From the NCBI GenBank assembly GCA_902651635.1, contig CACRSC010000019.1:206277-270276 (forward strand): a stretch of DNA of 64,000 nt, in the 5' to 3' direction. The position numbers and the translations under genes are program-made. Source of the stretch: Mastigamoeba balamuthi. Lineage: Eukaryota; Evosea; Mastigamoebida; Mastigamoebidae. Positions 35,083-45,362 of the stretch are shown here, piece by piece. Each line of letters begins with the position of its first letter. The stretch's first letter is position 1. The notes beneath the pieces were generated by a model that searched no databases, was not told where the DNA came from, and was given only the letters and a program-made list of their open reading frames with translations.

Positions 35083-35543
35083 CAGAGGGTATTTCTCTGC
35101 GTGGGGCACTCCGCACGAGGAAAACGAAAAAAAAGGAGGTCTGATTATTATTGCCAGTGTCCTCGAATCTCGATAGATACCGGTTGGTAATCTCGCGCTC
35201 CTCTAAATGGCATAGGAAGTTCAACATCTCTGGGATATAGTAACGGACATGATCAGACACCGCCGGAGATTTCACCGACGGGCGGGTTGCGGGTGGCGAC
35301 GGGACTATGGGTCTTTGGGGCCTCTCGCAACCACGAGCTCCAGGGCCGGCGAGCATCGCTCAACTGTCTCTCCCGAACAAAAGTCGAGAGAAGTGGAATC
35401 TTCTGCGTTCTGCTGGATAATAACCGCATGCAACCAAGGCAGCCCGGTTGGGCGACTGCGTTTCGCATCACTGCGAAACTGAATTCCGAAGAAAAACAGA
35501 GGAAAAGAGGAAAAGAGTGTTTGCTTTCGAGGCGGCTGGGCTG

Positions 35544-37496
35544 CTACGGCGCTGGAAGGGGGGCACGGCAGGTGGGGCACACCAGATTGTGATCCATCCA
35601 GCTCAGCAGGCACTGCGAGTGGAACACGTGGGTGCACGGCGTGACCATGTAGTGGTCGCGTGCTGCCTCGGTGCGGAGCGGTATGGCCGCGGCCTGTGCC
35701 TCGATATCGCTGTCCGGCCCCGAGGGCGGGCCGTTGACCCGCGACATGCAGATAACGCACTCGACAGTCGCCTCGTCCACCTCCTCCGGCAGAGGTCGGT
35801 GGTACTCGTACTTGGGCGGAAGGAACTGCTCGGGCGTGAAAAGCGGAATAGTCGGTGCGGTGGTGTGGGCGAGTACAGCATACACGCTTCGGAATGAAGA
35901 ATCGCGGGCCGCGAATGTCCTGCAGGTAGAGGACGGCGCACTGGACGCCGAGGTACACCCAGAGCCAGAAGACGATCATCGGGTGCGGCTCGATCCTCGT
36001 AAAGTTGTTCGGCCAGGCGAGGAAGTATGTCGGGACAAAGAGGCGGCATACGGACGTCATGATGACGTAGTGCCTGGCGTGAAGGTCGTGAGCACCGCCA
36101 TCGGGAGGGTGGGGATAATGACGTACGACATGAGTGACTTTGAGTGGCCGTAGCGAGCATTCGAGTAGATCTGAGGCACCCAGAACGAGAACGAGACGAA
36201 CATGACAAACCAGAAGGCGCCCTTGACGTAGAACACCAGGAGGAATCCCGAGAGCAGGAACCCGTCTGGAAAGATGTCAAACCGCGATTTAAAAAGGCTG
36301 TCTTACAGAATTTCAAATAGAGAATCGACATCTGCCTTCGTATCTCGTCTGAGAGGTCGGTGTGAGAAAGAACGAGGCATCGACGGTGTGCCCACCATAG
36401 GACCCGTTGAAGATCTGCGGGTTCCGCGCCTTGAACGTGTTGATCATAAATTGCATGTTGAACATGCTGAACTTGATAAAATACAGGAACGACGCCGTGG
36501 CGAAGGCGTAGAAGAGGGCCTCGGTGAACACCACCGACGCGACGAGGTGTATCAGGCAGAAATAGGTGTCGAGCAGGCCCTGCATGGCGATGGCGACGGG
36601 CGCCATCTTAGCGGCGATCGTCTGCGAGCTCGACATGGCCATCTGGCGGAACAGCACCACGACCTCTACAATCGCCACGCCGTAGAGCATGACAATGTAC
36701 CCCGTGGCGCCCTCCGTGCTCCCGGGAGCCCAGGGGCGCACCCTCGTCCTGAATCCCAGGCGGCAATTCGGGCTGTCCAGGCGCCCGTGCAGCACCGACG
36801 TGTCCCCGGCTTCGGGCGTGGCTGTGAAGGTGCCCTGGAAGTAGCAGTCGCGGACCGACGACGGGGACTGGGCTGCGTTCTTGGGCAGCGACAGTTGCTG
36901 GCTCATGTACGCGACCTCGATGTCCTGTGCGTTTGTGTAGCGGCCCGGGGCGAAGCTCGAGTTCGCCAGGGTGGCCGGGGTGTGCTGGAGGGGGTTCGCC
37001 ATCAGGACAAGCACCCCGTGCTGCGTGAAGTGCAGCCCCTGGAATGCAAACATGTACATGTCGTCCGTGATGTACGAGCCGTCCCGTACGTTGAGCTTGC
37101 CCTGCGGTAATTCCGGGAAACACACGTCAATGCAGGCAGTGCAACTATAGTGCACACCTCTACGAGATCGACCCCCGCGTTGGTGTTGTGCGCCCGGATG
37201 CGGAAGTCGCCAATGTACAGCACTCCGAGGGCGTGGCGCAGCATGTGCTTCGAGTCGGCTGCCTGCGTCGGCAGCTCCCACGTGCCTGGCGTGGCAACAC
37301 GTGGCGTCAAGGGGGGGGCAGGGCTTATAAATAGGGCAAATTGAAATGGTGCACTGGGGTGGATTTTCGGGAGTGCGCGGGGGTGCTGTGGGGGAAGCTC
37401 ACCCTTGAAGATCCCAGAAGGGGTTATGTTGGCGCGGTGCGCGCACGCGAGGTGCGTGAGCGCCGCCGCGAATGCCACCAACACCACCACCCTCAT
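35544..37496 (-). CDS. Tul1-like multi-pass transmembrane RING-H2 E3 ubiquitin ligase
   Basis: Seven exons (37496-37403, 37285-37158, 37101-36396, 36348-36307, 36265-36139, 36073-35884, 35825-35544) splice to 522 aa. A signal peptide is followed by a lumenal domain beginning GTWELPTQAADSKH, then about seven hydrophobic helices, with the family segment EIRRQMSILYLKFYGFLL in the middle. It ends in a RING-H2 (CVICM ... CTHVFHSQCLLSWMDHNLVCPTC). Yeast Tul1, the fungal Dsc complex and plant FLY proteins share this plan and act in Golgi or endosomal membrane-protein quality control. The 46-nt intron at 36349-36395 and the 42-nt exon 4 were chosen because they restore the conserved segment. The exon 5 donor (GTCACT at 36138) is weak. 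Confidence 0.88.
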
Positions 37497-37588
37497 ACTC
37501 TTTTTATGAATCTGTGCGGAATCGTGCGGGCAGATATTTCCAGAATAATCTTTAGATTGAGATATCTTCAGGTTGTTCCGGTGCTCCC

Positions 37589-38379
37589 ATGGAGGCCGAG
37601 CTCGCAGGCGTCATGTGGGCGCCCATCAAAGGGACGCGGTATCTGCTGAAGGCGGTCTTCCGCATCGAGGACGAGGTGCCGATGTACTGCCTGGCCGTCA
37701 CGGATCTCTGCGACGTCTGGTGCTCCCGCGCATCGGGAGACGCGCTGCTCGCCGAGCTCAGGCGCAACAACCCGCACCTCGAGACGAAGCTCTCCCAAGT
37801 CTTCGCCATCCTCGAGGAGGAGCTGCGCTCTCCGGACATCACGCAGGTCAGGATACGAATCCCGCGATATTTCCCGCCCACAGAACAAATATCCAATTGA
37901 TTCACCCCTCCCACCAGAGGGAGTCAAGACTGCTCGTGAGGGTCGAGCGGAAGATTGGGTTCTACAAGTTCGGGTGGGCCTTTGACTGCAGCCCGCTGCC
38001 CGACCGCGACCGCGGGTCGCTGCTGCGCACGCAGCTGATCGAGCCGCTCATCGCTGTCTGCTGCTCGCTCGACACGGGGGCTGCACAGGGCACCGCGAAG
38101 CCCCAGGTGCCCGTTCTCGCCCTCGGCACCGCCTCTGCCGACGCGTTCACTCGCTACGTGAGGTGGAGAGTGCTCGGGGAGACAGAGGCGCCCTCGGAGT
38201 CGGCTGCTGCGGCTGCTGCTGCGGAGCAAATGTCGCGGGCCGCCTCGTTCGGCGTCAGAGACGACGACGGCGCCGGCGACGACAGCGACCTCGAGCGGAA
38301 GCGGCGACGAGAGATAGAGGCGAAGCTCGCAGGGGCCTACGAGCGCAAGCCCAAGAAGCCCAGGATGAAGTTCGTCTGA
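37589..38379 (+). CDS. XLF/Cernunnos (NHEJ1)-like DNA end-joining factor
   Basis: Two exons, 37589-37846 and 37918-38379, with a 71-nt intron (phase 0), give 239 aa. The N terminus follows the XLF head: YLLKAVFRIEDEVPMYCLAVTDLCDVW matches the position of KVFI...YALLVSDLQQVW in XLF, then after the intron LLVRVERKIGFYKFGWAFDC and LLRTQLIEPLIAVCCSL match the RVRSELSGLPFYWNFHC region and the helix after it. XLF works with XRCC4 and ligase IV in non-homologous end joining. The C terminus ends in a basic KPKKPRMKFV, resembling the Ku-binding motif of XLF. It is a little shorter than human XLF (299 aa). The similarity was recognised by eye and is weak by family standards. Its start is 92 nt from that of the divergent Tul1-like gene. 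Confidence 0.72.
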
Positions 38380-38569
38380 CCGCGACGGATCCCAGTGCGA
38401 CAGCAAGCGTCGAATGCGAATGGCCCTGGGGACGACTGGACAACTCGCTGAACCCCGACAGGGTCTCTCTTTTGTATTGACAACGGGGGCAGAGCTTGGG
38501 GGAGTCGAGGGCCCACAGAGCTGGAGACGGTGAGCGGGAGGAGGCGGGGACCGGGGCGAGCCCGCCCGC

Positions 38570-39415
38570 TCAGTGCAGGACGAGGCGCAGCGAGACGGTG
38601 TTCCAGTCCTGGAAGTTGCGGTTGGGGTAGTTGCCGGGCGTGCGGTAGTGCAGGCTGAGCGTGTGCTGCCCCGCGGCGAGCGAGAGGGGCAGCGTGACGG
38701 TGTTGGTGTGGTAGGTCGTGTCGCCGGAGATGGCGCGCGACTCGGTGAGCTCCTTGCCGTCGAGCATCAGCTTGGTGCAGAGGATCGTGTTGCCCTCGGA
38801 CCACGTGGCCACGTTGTAGTGCGCCATGGCGTTGGCGGGCGTGGCCGTCGTGAACGTCAGCGCGTCGAGGCCCGGGAACTGCGCCCACTGGTTGTTGTTG
38901 CTGAGCGTGTAGGTGCTGTTGTTGTGCGTCTCGAGGACCTGCGGCGACGAGCACAGGCCGCGGACCTCGCGCTCGAGGCAGGCCACGCGGTCGCGCAGCA
39001 CCTCGACGTCGTCTGCGGGGACCAGCGTCGAGAGCTCGAAGACCACGAGGTTCCCGATGGTCAGCTCGAGCCCCCTCGCCCCCTTGCCGACCACGAAGTT
39101 CCCCGCACGCAGCGCCTCGAGCCACACCCTCGCCTGCGCCTGCGTCTCCGAGCGAGCGGGCGCCACCGCGAGGGTGCCCGCCTGGCGGATCATCACCTGT
39201 GCCACGATGACCACCGCGGTGTGAGCTCTCTCGTTGGCAGCTCTCTCGGTGTTTGCGTCTTCGAGAAAATTGTGGGGGGAATGGGGAGGATGGCAGGTAT
39301 TGGGGGACCCTGGAGATTGCGTTACCCTAACTTCGATGTTGCGGCCATCGTAGATGGCGCTGACGCCGTAGTCGGCGTGGCCGGTGGTCGGGTAGACAGT
39401 CTCGATAGAGTCCAT
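38570..39415 (-). CDS. Protein with coiled coil and beta-rich C-terminal domain, unrecognised
   Basis: Exons 39415-39326 and 39196-38570 (donor AGG|GTAACG, acceptor ACAG, phase 0) give 238 aa. An N-terminal alpha/beta part is followed by a short heptad segment (VEVLRDRVACLEREVRGLC) and a C-terminal domain of about 110 residues rich in Thr, Asn, Ser and Tyr with alternating hydrophobics. It ends in SLRLVLH and probably forms an all-beta sandwich. This stalk-plus-sandwich order recalls trimeric adhesins, fibre knobs and TNF/C1q-like domains, but I see no diagnostic motif. No signal peptide is evident, so the cellular location is unknown. Confidence 0.55.
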   Translation of the reverse strand: MDSIETVYPTTGHADYGVSAIYDGRNIEVRVTQSPGSPNTCHPPHSPHNFLEDANTERAANERAHTAVVIVAQVMIRQAGTLAVAPARSETQAQARVWLEALRAGNFVVGKGARGLELTIGNLVVFELSTLVPADDVEVLRDRVACLEREVRGLCSSPQVLETHNNSTYTLSNNNQWAQFPGLDALTFTTATPANAMAHYNVATWSEGNTILCTKLMLDGKELTESRAISGDTTYHTNTVTLPLSLAAGQHTLSLHYRTPGNYPNRNFQDWNTVSLRLVLH

Positions 39416-40126
39416 GGCGGTGCGGGGCAAAACAAACGTACGCAGAAGAGTTAGTGGCGGGAGGACGCAAATTGTGATGTGTGACGAAATGGGGTGGCGG
39501 TTGTGGTGCGCCACAACGGAATATCGGCCACGTGACGCAGAGCGGAAAAGCCGAAAATGCGAACTCGAACAACGCGAGACAGAAAGAACAAGCACCCTCG
39601 GGATGGGCACCCGCGCAGGGCCAGCCTCTCCCTTGCGCCAACGGTTTTCGAGCGTGGCCGAAAGAGGTGACACTGCAGAGACAGGAGCAGGGGAGCCCAG
39701 CTGCCTCGATGGCGCTTGTGGGCACCACAGGGCCGACGGTGGTTGCATGCTGGCTCTTTGGTGCCGCGGGGCAAAAAGCCTCGGTGCTGCCGAATTTGGG
39801 CAGCGTGGCATTGTGACGAGGCGATCTCGCCCTCATCCTTCTTGTCTGAGTGGCCTGGACGTGTTCCGTCGTCGGGAAGAGAAATGCGCCATGAGTTGTT
39901 AAGTGAGGTGGCCGGGTAGTCTCCAAATCAGAGAGGTCGGTTTCTTCCGTTGGACTACGTACGCCACGAGTGTCGACAGGGAGCGTGTATGAATGTTGGA
40001 TCATTCTTGGGTGCAGAAATGCATGATGGTACATATGAAATCAATTGTCTGGATATTTCTGCACACCCCGGGAGATTCTGACTCGGGAAGCAGAAAAACT
40101 GTTGCCTGAGGGACCGAGTAAGAGAC
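39416..40126. other. Intergenic region, nothing recognised
   Basis: About 710 nt between divergent genes, so it probably contains both promoters. Open frames here have no recognisable content. Confidence 0.5.
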
Positions 40127-40618
40127 ATGTGCGAAGCCCTCGAAAGGTTTCTGAAGGAGAACATCGAGCTGACAGTGCCGCTGGGCGTGCGCGTCGACGC
40201 CGCCGACAGCGGCCACGTCGTCGTTCGTGCCCCGCTGTCGGGCAACCGCAACGACAAGGGCTGCGTCTTCGCCGGCTCCTCTGCCTCCGTAGCCGTCGTC
40301 ACGGGCTGGTGCATGGCCTCCCGCATCGTCTCCGACGCCGTCGCCCACGCGCACCGCGAAGGCGCCGACGTGGCCGTCGTCGCCAAGGAGACCACCGTGC
40401 GGTACCGTGCGCCGCTGCGTTCCGACTTCGTGAGCGTCTGCGTTGCGCCTGCGGGGGCAGCGGCCGACGCGGCGCACAACCTCTTCGACGACGACGCGCC
40501 GCGCAGGGGCAGGGCTGCCGTCGAGCTCGACGTCGAGCTGCGGCCCGAGGGCGCTGCGCCCAGCGACCCTCCCGCAGTCACCATGCACGGCACCTACGTG
40601 GCGTTGCTCAAGCACTGA
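40127..40618 (+). CDS. YiiD_C-type hotdog-fold thioesterase
   Basis: Intronless, 163 aa, from the Met at 40127. The central segment VRAPLSGNRNDKGCVFAGS followed by SVAVVTGWCMA matches the YiiD C-terminal thioesterase pattern (apolar strand, N-x-N-x-x-G-T-x-F-G-G-S, then a helix containing GW). The hotdog fold is completed by TVRYRAPL and VELDVEL strands. These enzymes hydrolyse acyl-CoA or acyl-ACP thioesters; the substrate here is unknown. The usual Thr of the GT-x-F motif is Cys here (KGCVFAG). Homologues are mainly bacterial and the gene lacks introns, so transfer from bacteria is possible but not shown. Confidence 0.8.
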   Translation: MCEALERFLKENIELTVPLGVRVDAADSGHVVVRAPLSGNRNDKGCVFAGSSASVAVVTGWCMASRIVSDAVAHAHREGADVAVVAKETTVRYRAPLRSDFVSVCVAPAGAAADAAHNLFDDDAPRRGRAAVELDVELRPEGAAPSDPPAVTMHGTYVALLKH

Positions 40619-40869
40619 GCTGCTCAGCAGAGAGCACAGCGCACAGGCAACAACGCTGTATGGGACGTTCTGTTACTTCCGGATTGTGTATCTGTACAGG
40701 TGTGCAACTAATAGAGCCACTGGGGGTCACGAGCTCCAGTGGCGCCGGGGATGGTACAGATCTGCGCGTGCCCGGCAGCAGGCCTTGCTCGGGGGGTATT
40801 TCGGGGGCGTGCAGAGTCGTGCCCACGTGGTCAGTAGGCGTTGGGATGGGCCCAGTCAGTACTGCTGCA

Positions 40870-42341
40870 TTAGGGGGCTTTTGCGCTGATGCGGTGCTCG
40901 CAGTAGGGGCACCTGCCAAACACAACGCCCAGCATCGCGTCGTCGCAGGCAGCGCCCGCGGACCGCAGCCACTGGTAGAGGCACTCGGCGTGGAACGGCT
41001 GCCTGCACGCGGGGTTGTCGCAGACGCGCGTGGGGGGCTCGCCCTCGAGCTCGTGCGCGAGGCAGACGCCGCAGGGCGCGGGGCCCTCGACCTGCGAGGC
41101 CTCGGAGGCGTTGGGCCTCGGCGGCGCTGCCACCGCGACGCCCAGGATGGCCTCGAGGTTGTCGACGACGCCGCGCTGCTGGTCCCACCGCGCGCGGCCC
41201 TGCGCGAGCCTCTGGCGCAGCGGCGCGGCGTGGCTCTCGGGCCCCAGCACCCAGACGTCCGGCATCTCCCGCGGGTGCTGCGGGTCCAGGCTCACCTGCA
41301 CCGTGAGGTCCCTGTCTTGCCGGGGCAGTCAGCGAGGCGGGCAGCAGCAGCAGCAGCAGCGCAGCCTTACCGATGATGAGCCTGCGCGAGACAGAAGAGG
41401 GACCGCGGGCGTCGCTGCTGCCCACGCAGGCGGCGCGGGCGTCGATGGCGTCGAGCTGCTCCCAGAGCGCCTGGTACGCGTCGACGGCCGCGCAGAACAG
41501 CGCCCACGCGGCGCGCACCGACGTCCCGCCGGAGGGCAGCGGCCTGGGGAGCTCGTGCGCCGTCCTGGGCGGCGTCCGCGGGTAGTCGGCCGGCACCTCG
41601 ACCCTCAGCGAGTGCTCTCTGCCCGCGGCGTCCCTGCACACGCAAAGCGCGTGGTGAGGAGCACGCCGCTGCCTGGCAGCCCACTGCTGCTGCTGCTGCT
41701 GCTGGTGGTGGTGTCGCACGCCGTGCAGAGGAGCAGAGTGCGCGCAGAGGCGTCGGCGCTGCGCAGGTGTGCGGAGACGTCGATCTGGTCGAGCTCGCAG
41801 AGCACGGCCTCCCAGGCGCACAGCGCCTCGGCGGACCCGCCGCCCGCCGTGCTGCTGCCGTCGCCGCCCTGCGGGGCCGACGCGCACACCTCCTGCGCGG
41901 GCGTCAGGCCGTCGTCGGAAGAGCAGGGCAGGAAGGAAGAGGAGGGGCCGGTAGGGAGGGCTCACCGCGGCGTGCACGAGCTCCTTGACGCACTCGTCCC
42001 AGTCGACAGCCCCCGACGCTGCGATCCTCTGGGGCGGGGGTGGGGAGGTCAGCGAGCCAGAGGAGGCTCGGGGGGGCGAGTGCTCACAGAGAGGAGCGCG
42101 GAGGCGGCGGCAAGGAGCTGCGGGCATGCGGAGGAGACGTGGGTCACTGCCCGGCCAGCGCTGGCGACGCGCAGCGAGACCTCGTACTCGAGCCCCTGGA
42201 GACGCGCACCGCCAGCGGCCACGAGACCCGTGAGAACGGCACGCTGAGTGGGGGAGAGGCAAAACGGCCACGTGCCATGGCCACCACGTAGCCCTCGAAG
42301 ACGTCGAGCGAGGCCGTCGTCGGCACCAGAACAGCGGACAT
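40870..42341 (-). CDS. FANCL: Fanconi anaemia E3 ubiquitin ligase FANCL
   Basis: Six exons (42341-42288, 42243-42088, 42028-41966, 41892-41720, 41633-41371, 41315-40870) splice to 384 aa; human FANCL is 375 aa. The N-terminal ELF part is brief. The UBC-RWD-like region carries VDWDECVKELVHAA, then DAAGREHSLRVEVPADYPRTPP and WEQLDAIDARA, matching DASGREH...YPAESP and FWDEMDEID of FANCL. The C terminus is the FANCL RING: CGVC, CDNPACRQPFHAECLYQWL, FGRCPYC. FANCL attaches ubiquitin to FANCD2 and FANCI at stalled replication forks. The exon 1 donor (TAC|GTGGTG) is the least certain junction. The start lies 134 nt from the divergent RNase P gene. Confidence 0.93.
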
Positions 42342-42475
42342 AGTGCCCCTGCGATTTGGGATTCTCTCCACAAGATTTTTATCCCGTGACGAAATCCTTG
42401 CAGAAATATCTTCCCGACGACCCTTCTCCGACGGCTCAGCAGACGCCTCACCGCTCGCCCCGCGCCGCCCCCCGC
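42342..42475. promoter_or_regulatory. Divergent promoter between FANCL and RNase P p30
   Basis: Only 134 nt separate the two start codons on opposite strands, so both 5' UTRs and core promoters must fit here. No obvious TATA box. Confidence 0.5.
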
Positions 42476-43498
42476 ATGTTCGTGGACCTGAACATCCCGT
42501 ACCCCTGGAGCAAGACGGGCACGCCCGCGCCCCCGTACGACGTGGCGGCCGCGGCCCTGCGCGCCGGCTGGGACGCCGTCGCCTTCAACCTCGAGCTCGA
42601 CGAGTCGGACCTGCAGTCCTCGGGCGCCCGCCTGGCCCAGCACCTCGAGTCGGGCCGCGCCGACGCCGAGCGCGTCCTCTCGCGCGTCCCGGGCCTGCGC
42701 GACCTGTCGACCCTGCGGACTGCCGCCCCTCGCAGAGTGCTGTGGCGCGTGACCGTGAGCCTCGCCGACTCGGAGCTGCCGGCAGAGCAGCGCGTCAAGG
42801 ACGTCGCGGGGAAGCTGCGCGCGGCGCTGGGGCAGCGGGCGCTGGGGTGCGTCGACGTGCTGGCGGCGGCGTGCGCGAGCGAGGGGCTGTTCCGCGCGGC
42901 GTGCGCGTCGCCCGAGAGCCCGTTCAGCGTCGTCGTCTGCTGCCCGCGGCCCTCGGACAGCGTCTGGCGGCTGCCGTTCGACTGCGTCCGCAAGGCGCTG
43001 CGCCGCGGGTGCGCGCTCGAGGTCAGCTGCTCGCGGGCCGTCACCACGACGAGCCCCGCGGCGCGCGCGGCGTTCGTGACGGCGTGCCTCGAGGTCGCGC
43101 GCGTCTCGCGGGCGGGCAGGTCCGTCGTCGTCACGAGCGGCGCCCGCAGCCCGGCGGCCGTCAGGGCGCCCATGGACCTCGCCAACCTCGCCGGCGCCCT
43201 CGCGGGCTTCGCCTGGGACGCCGCCGTGCGCTGCGTCTCGGCCAACCCGCTCGCAGCCGTCGCCGAGCACGCGCGCTCGTGCGCCCCGGGCCCCGTCGTC
43301 GCCGTGTCGTCGCTCAGGGCTGCCGCTGCCTCGTCCGCCGCGGCCACGCCAGAGGAGGCGAGGACCCCGCAGGAGGGCAAGAGGGGCAAGCGCAAGCAGA
43401 AGTCGCCGGCGGCAGGGGGCGCGCAGGAGGCGGGCCAGGCAGCGGCGGAGGCACCGCCGGCCAAGAAGCACAAGACAGCAGCAAGCCAGAACGAATAA
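42476..43498 (+). CDS. RPP30: RNase P/MRP protein subunit p30
   Basis: Intronless, 340 aa from the Met at 42476, which begins MFVDLNIPYPW, the typical p30 start; an in-frame Met at 42356 would add an unlikely N-terminal extension. The fold is a TIM barrel. FDCVRKALRRGCALEVSCSRAV and VVVTSGARSPAAVRAPMDLANLAG match IERAISRGIYFELVYSPAI and VIISSGAERPLEIRGPYDVANLG of eukaryotic p30. The C-terminal tail is basic and Lys/Ala-rich, as in the human protein. The subunit helps RNase P trim the 5' leader of pre-tRNA and RNase MRP process rRNA precursors in the nucleus and nucleolus. Confidence 0.93.
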   Translation: MFVDLNIPYPWSKTGTPAPPYDVAAAALRAGWDAVAFNLELDESDLQSSGARLAQHLESGRADAERVLSRVPGLRDLSTLRTAAPRRVLWRVTVSLADSELPAEQRVKDVAGKLRAALGQRALGCVDVLAAACASEGLFRAACASPESPFSVVVCCPRPSDSVWRLPFDCVRKALRRGCALEVSCSRAVTTTSPAARAAFVTACLEVARVSRAGRSVVVTSGARSPAAVRAPMDLANLAGALAGFAWDAAVRCVSANPLAAVAEHARSCAPGPVVAVSSLRAAAASSAAATPEEARTPQEGKRGKRKQKSPAAGGAQEAGQAAAEAPPAKKHKTAASQNE

Positions 43499-43499
43499 A
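43494..43499 (+). terminator. AATAAA signal overlapping the RPP30 stop codon
   Basis: The stop TAA (43496-43498) lies inside AATAAA, so cleavage would fall only some 15-25 nt after the stop. Confidence 0.6.
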
Positions 43500-43672
43500 C
43501 AGCAAGCATGCAGCTCCGCCAAGGCATCGGTCCGAGTGGGGTGGGTGCCCTCTGCCTGTCCAGAGGTCGCGCGCGTGCTGCGAGCCAGCCTGCAGGCTGC
43601 TTGCTGGGTGGGCCCCCGTTTTGGAACTGTGGCCCGGGTGGGCAACAGGGAAAGGGGGCAAAATATCTCCAC

Positions 43673-43682
43673 CATAAATATT
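43673..43682 (+). promoter_or_regulatory. TATA-like element upstream of the Ras gene
   Basis: An AT-rich string (cataaatatt) in otherwise GC-rich DNA, about 90 nt before the Ras start codon. Confidence 0.4.
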
Positions 43683-43766
43683 AGTATCTGCGTAGTGCAC
43701 TCAACCGCCGAGAGCGCCCTGTTGGCCCCCACAACCCACCCCGGCGCGGCACGCGAGCAGGCGAGA

Positions 43767-44487
43767 ATGGTGAAGGAGGAGGCGGGCCTGAAGATGTACC
43801 AGGTGGTCCTGTTCGGCGCCGGCGGCGTCGGCAAGTCCTGCATAACCGTCCGCCCCACCCCCCATTGGTCCCCAACACCCCACACGCACACACAGAAACT
43901 CAAACTGTACTGTACTACCGACCTGTACTGACCCGTGGGGGAGGGGGCGACCCATCCATCAGATACGCTACGTGCAGGGGCAGTTCATGGAGCAGTACGA
44001 CCCGACGATCGAGGACTCGTACCGCAAGCAGGTGACAGTGGACCGCGAGGCGTGCTACCTGGACATCCTCGACACGGCGGGCCAGGAGGAGTTCTCGGTC
44101 ATCCGCGAGCAGTACGCCAAGGCGGGCGACGGCTTCATGTGCGTCTACAGCATCGCCGACGAGAGCTCGCTGCGAGCAGTCCAGGCGCACCTCGACGCCA
44201 TCTCGCAGTCCAAGGCCGGCCTGCTGCCCGCCAGCGAGGGGCTGCCCTACGCGTGCGTGCTGGCGGGGAACAAGTGCGACCTCGAGGCCGAGCGGCAGGT
44301 CAAGGAGGAGGCTGGCAAGGAGGTCGCCCAGCGCTGGGGCTGCGCCTTCTTCGAGACGAGCGCCAGGACCAAGGCCAACATCGACGAGGCCTTCACGCAG
44401 CTCGTCCGCATGATGCGCGCCGTGCACCACAAGATCGAGAGGGCCTCGCTCGAGAGCTCCAAGGGCTGCCACTGCTCGCTCCTGTAG
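43767..44487 (+). CDS. Ras-family small GTPase
   Basis: Exons 43767-43847 and 43963-44487 (intron 115 nt, phase 0) give 201 aa. All G boxes are present: GAGGVGKS (P-loop, with Ala at the second position where Ras has Gly), YDPTIEDSYRKQ (switch I and effector loop identical to Ras), DTAGQEEF (switch II with catalytic Gln), NKCD and ETSA. The C terminus is CHCSLL, a CAAX box whose final Leu favours geranylgeranylation, with an upstream Cys that could be palmitoylated. The intron splits just after the P-loop. It should cycle between GDP and GTP at the plasma membrane and signal to actin or cAMP pathways, as in Dictyostelium. Confidence 0.95.
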
Positions 44488-45362
44488 ACTTCCGCTTTCC
44501 CCTCCCCCCCATTCGTGCATAACACGCCCCGCACACCATACCGTTTTCGTTGTGGCCAGTCTCCGCTGCAACCTTCTCTTGGGCTGCAGGCCGCCGTGTA
44601 CTACGGTTCGATAACTGTGCTGTGTGGCACTAGTGAGTGTAGTCCACCGGGGTGCGCACAGTCGGAGCGCATGCCTGTTTTCCCCTATGGCACGAATTGT
44701 TTGACGCTTTCGCTGACCATTTTGATGTACATTTGCGCTTTCCGGAGATGTCACTTGGATGTCCGTCTGCTCGCTCAGCGCCACCCGATCGCGTGTTGCT
44801 CCTTTCGTGGCATTCCCGTTGCCACTCTTGTCTGGGAGTCGTCAAACCAATTAAACCGAAGAGCACGCTGCGCCTCCAGCTTGTGCACGCGAGCCTGCCC
44901 CACCAGGCTCTCTGCGCACACACGGAATTGAGAAGCCTCTCCGTCGGAATCTTCGGCAAGCATGTGCACCCTTGCATGTGCTCACCCGTGGTGCAGAATC
45001 TCAATAATCGGGGATTTCGCCGGCATTCGGTATCGAAAACGCTCGAGAAAACGAAATGCCATGAGAAGAGAGATGACTCAGAATGCTCTGCACGAGGCCG
45101 AGAACGGCAGTGCCGCCGGCACGATAAAAGGAAAGAAGGAAATCGGAGATGTTCCCAGGCGCAAGTGAGGCTCAGATTTGCGGCGCTCGGTGACTATCCT
45201 TCCCCTCCACAAGTGCAAACAAGTTCTGCCGCCTGCCCAGCACGGCACCTTCTCCTGCGCTCCGGTGCAGCTTCCGCAGAGGGCAGTCCACGAGCGAGAG
45301 AGCACATCCCGGGGGCTGAGGTGCAGCGGTGCCTGAGCCGACGCACAGTTCGAGCCGCAGCG
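44488..45362. other. Intergenic region, nothing recognised
   Basis: About 875 nt with mixed composition. No ORF with recognisable content. Confidence 0.45.

Noticed and set aside
40856-43903. A 1015-codon open frame on the minus strand
   Set aside because: It runs antisense through RPP30 and in a wrong frame through FANCL; its translation is Arg/Ala/Gly/Pro-rich. GC-rich coding DNA leaves few stops in other frames.
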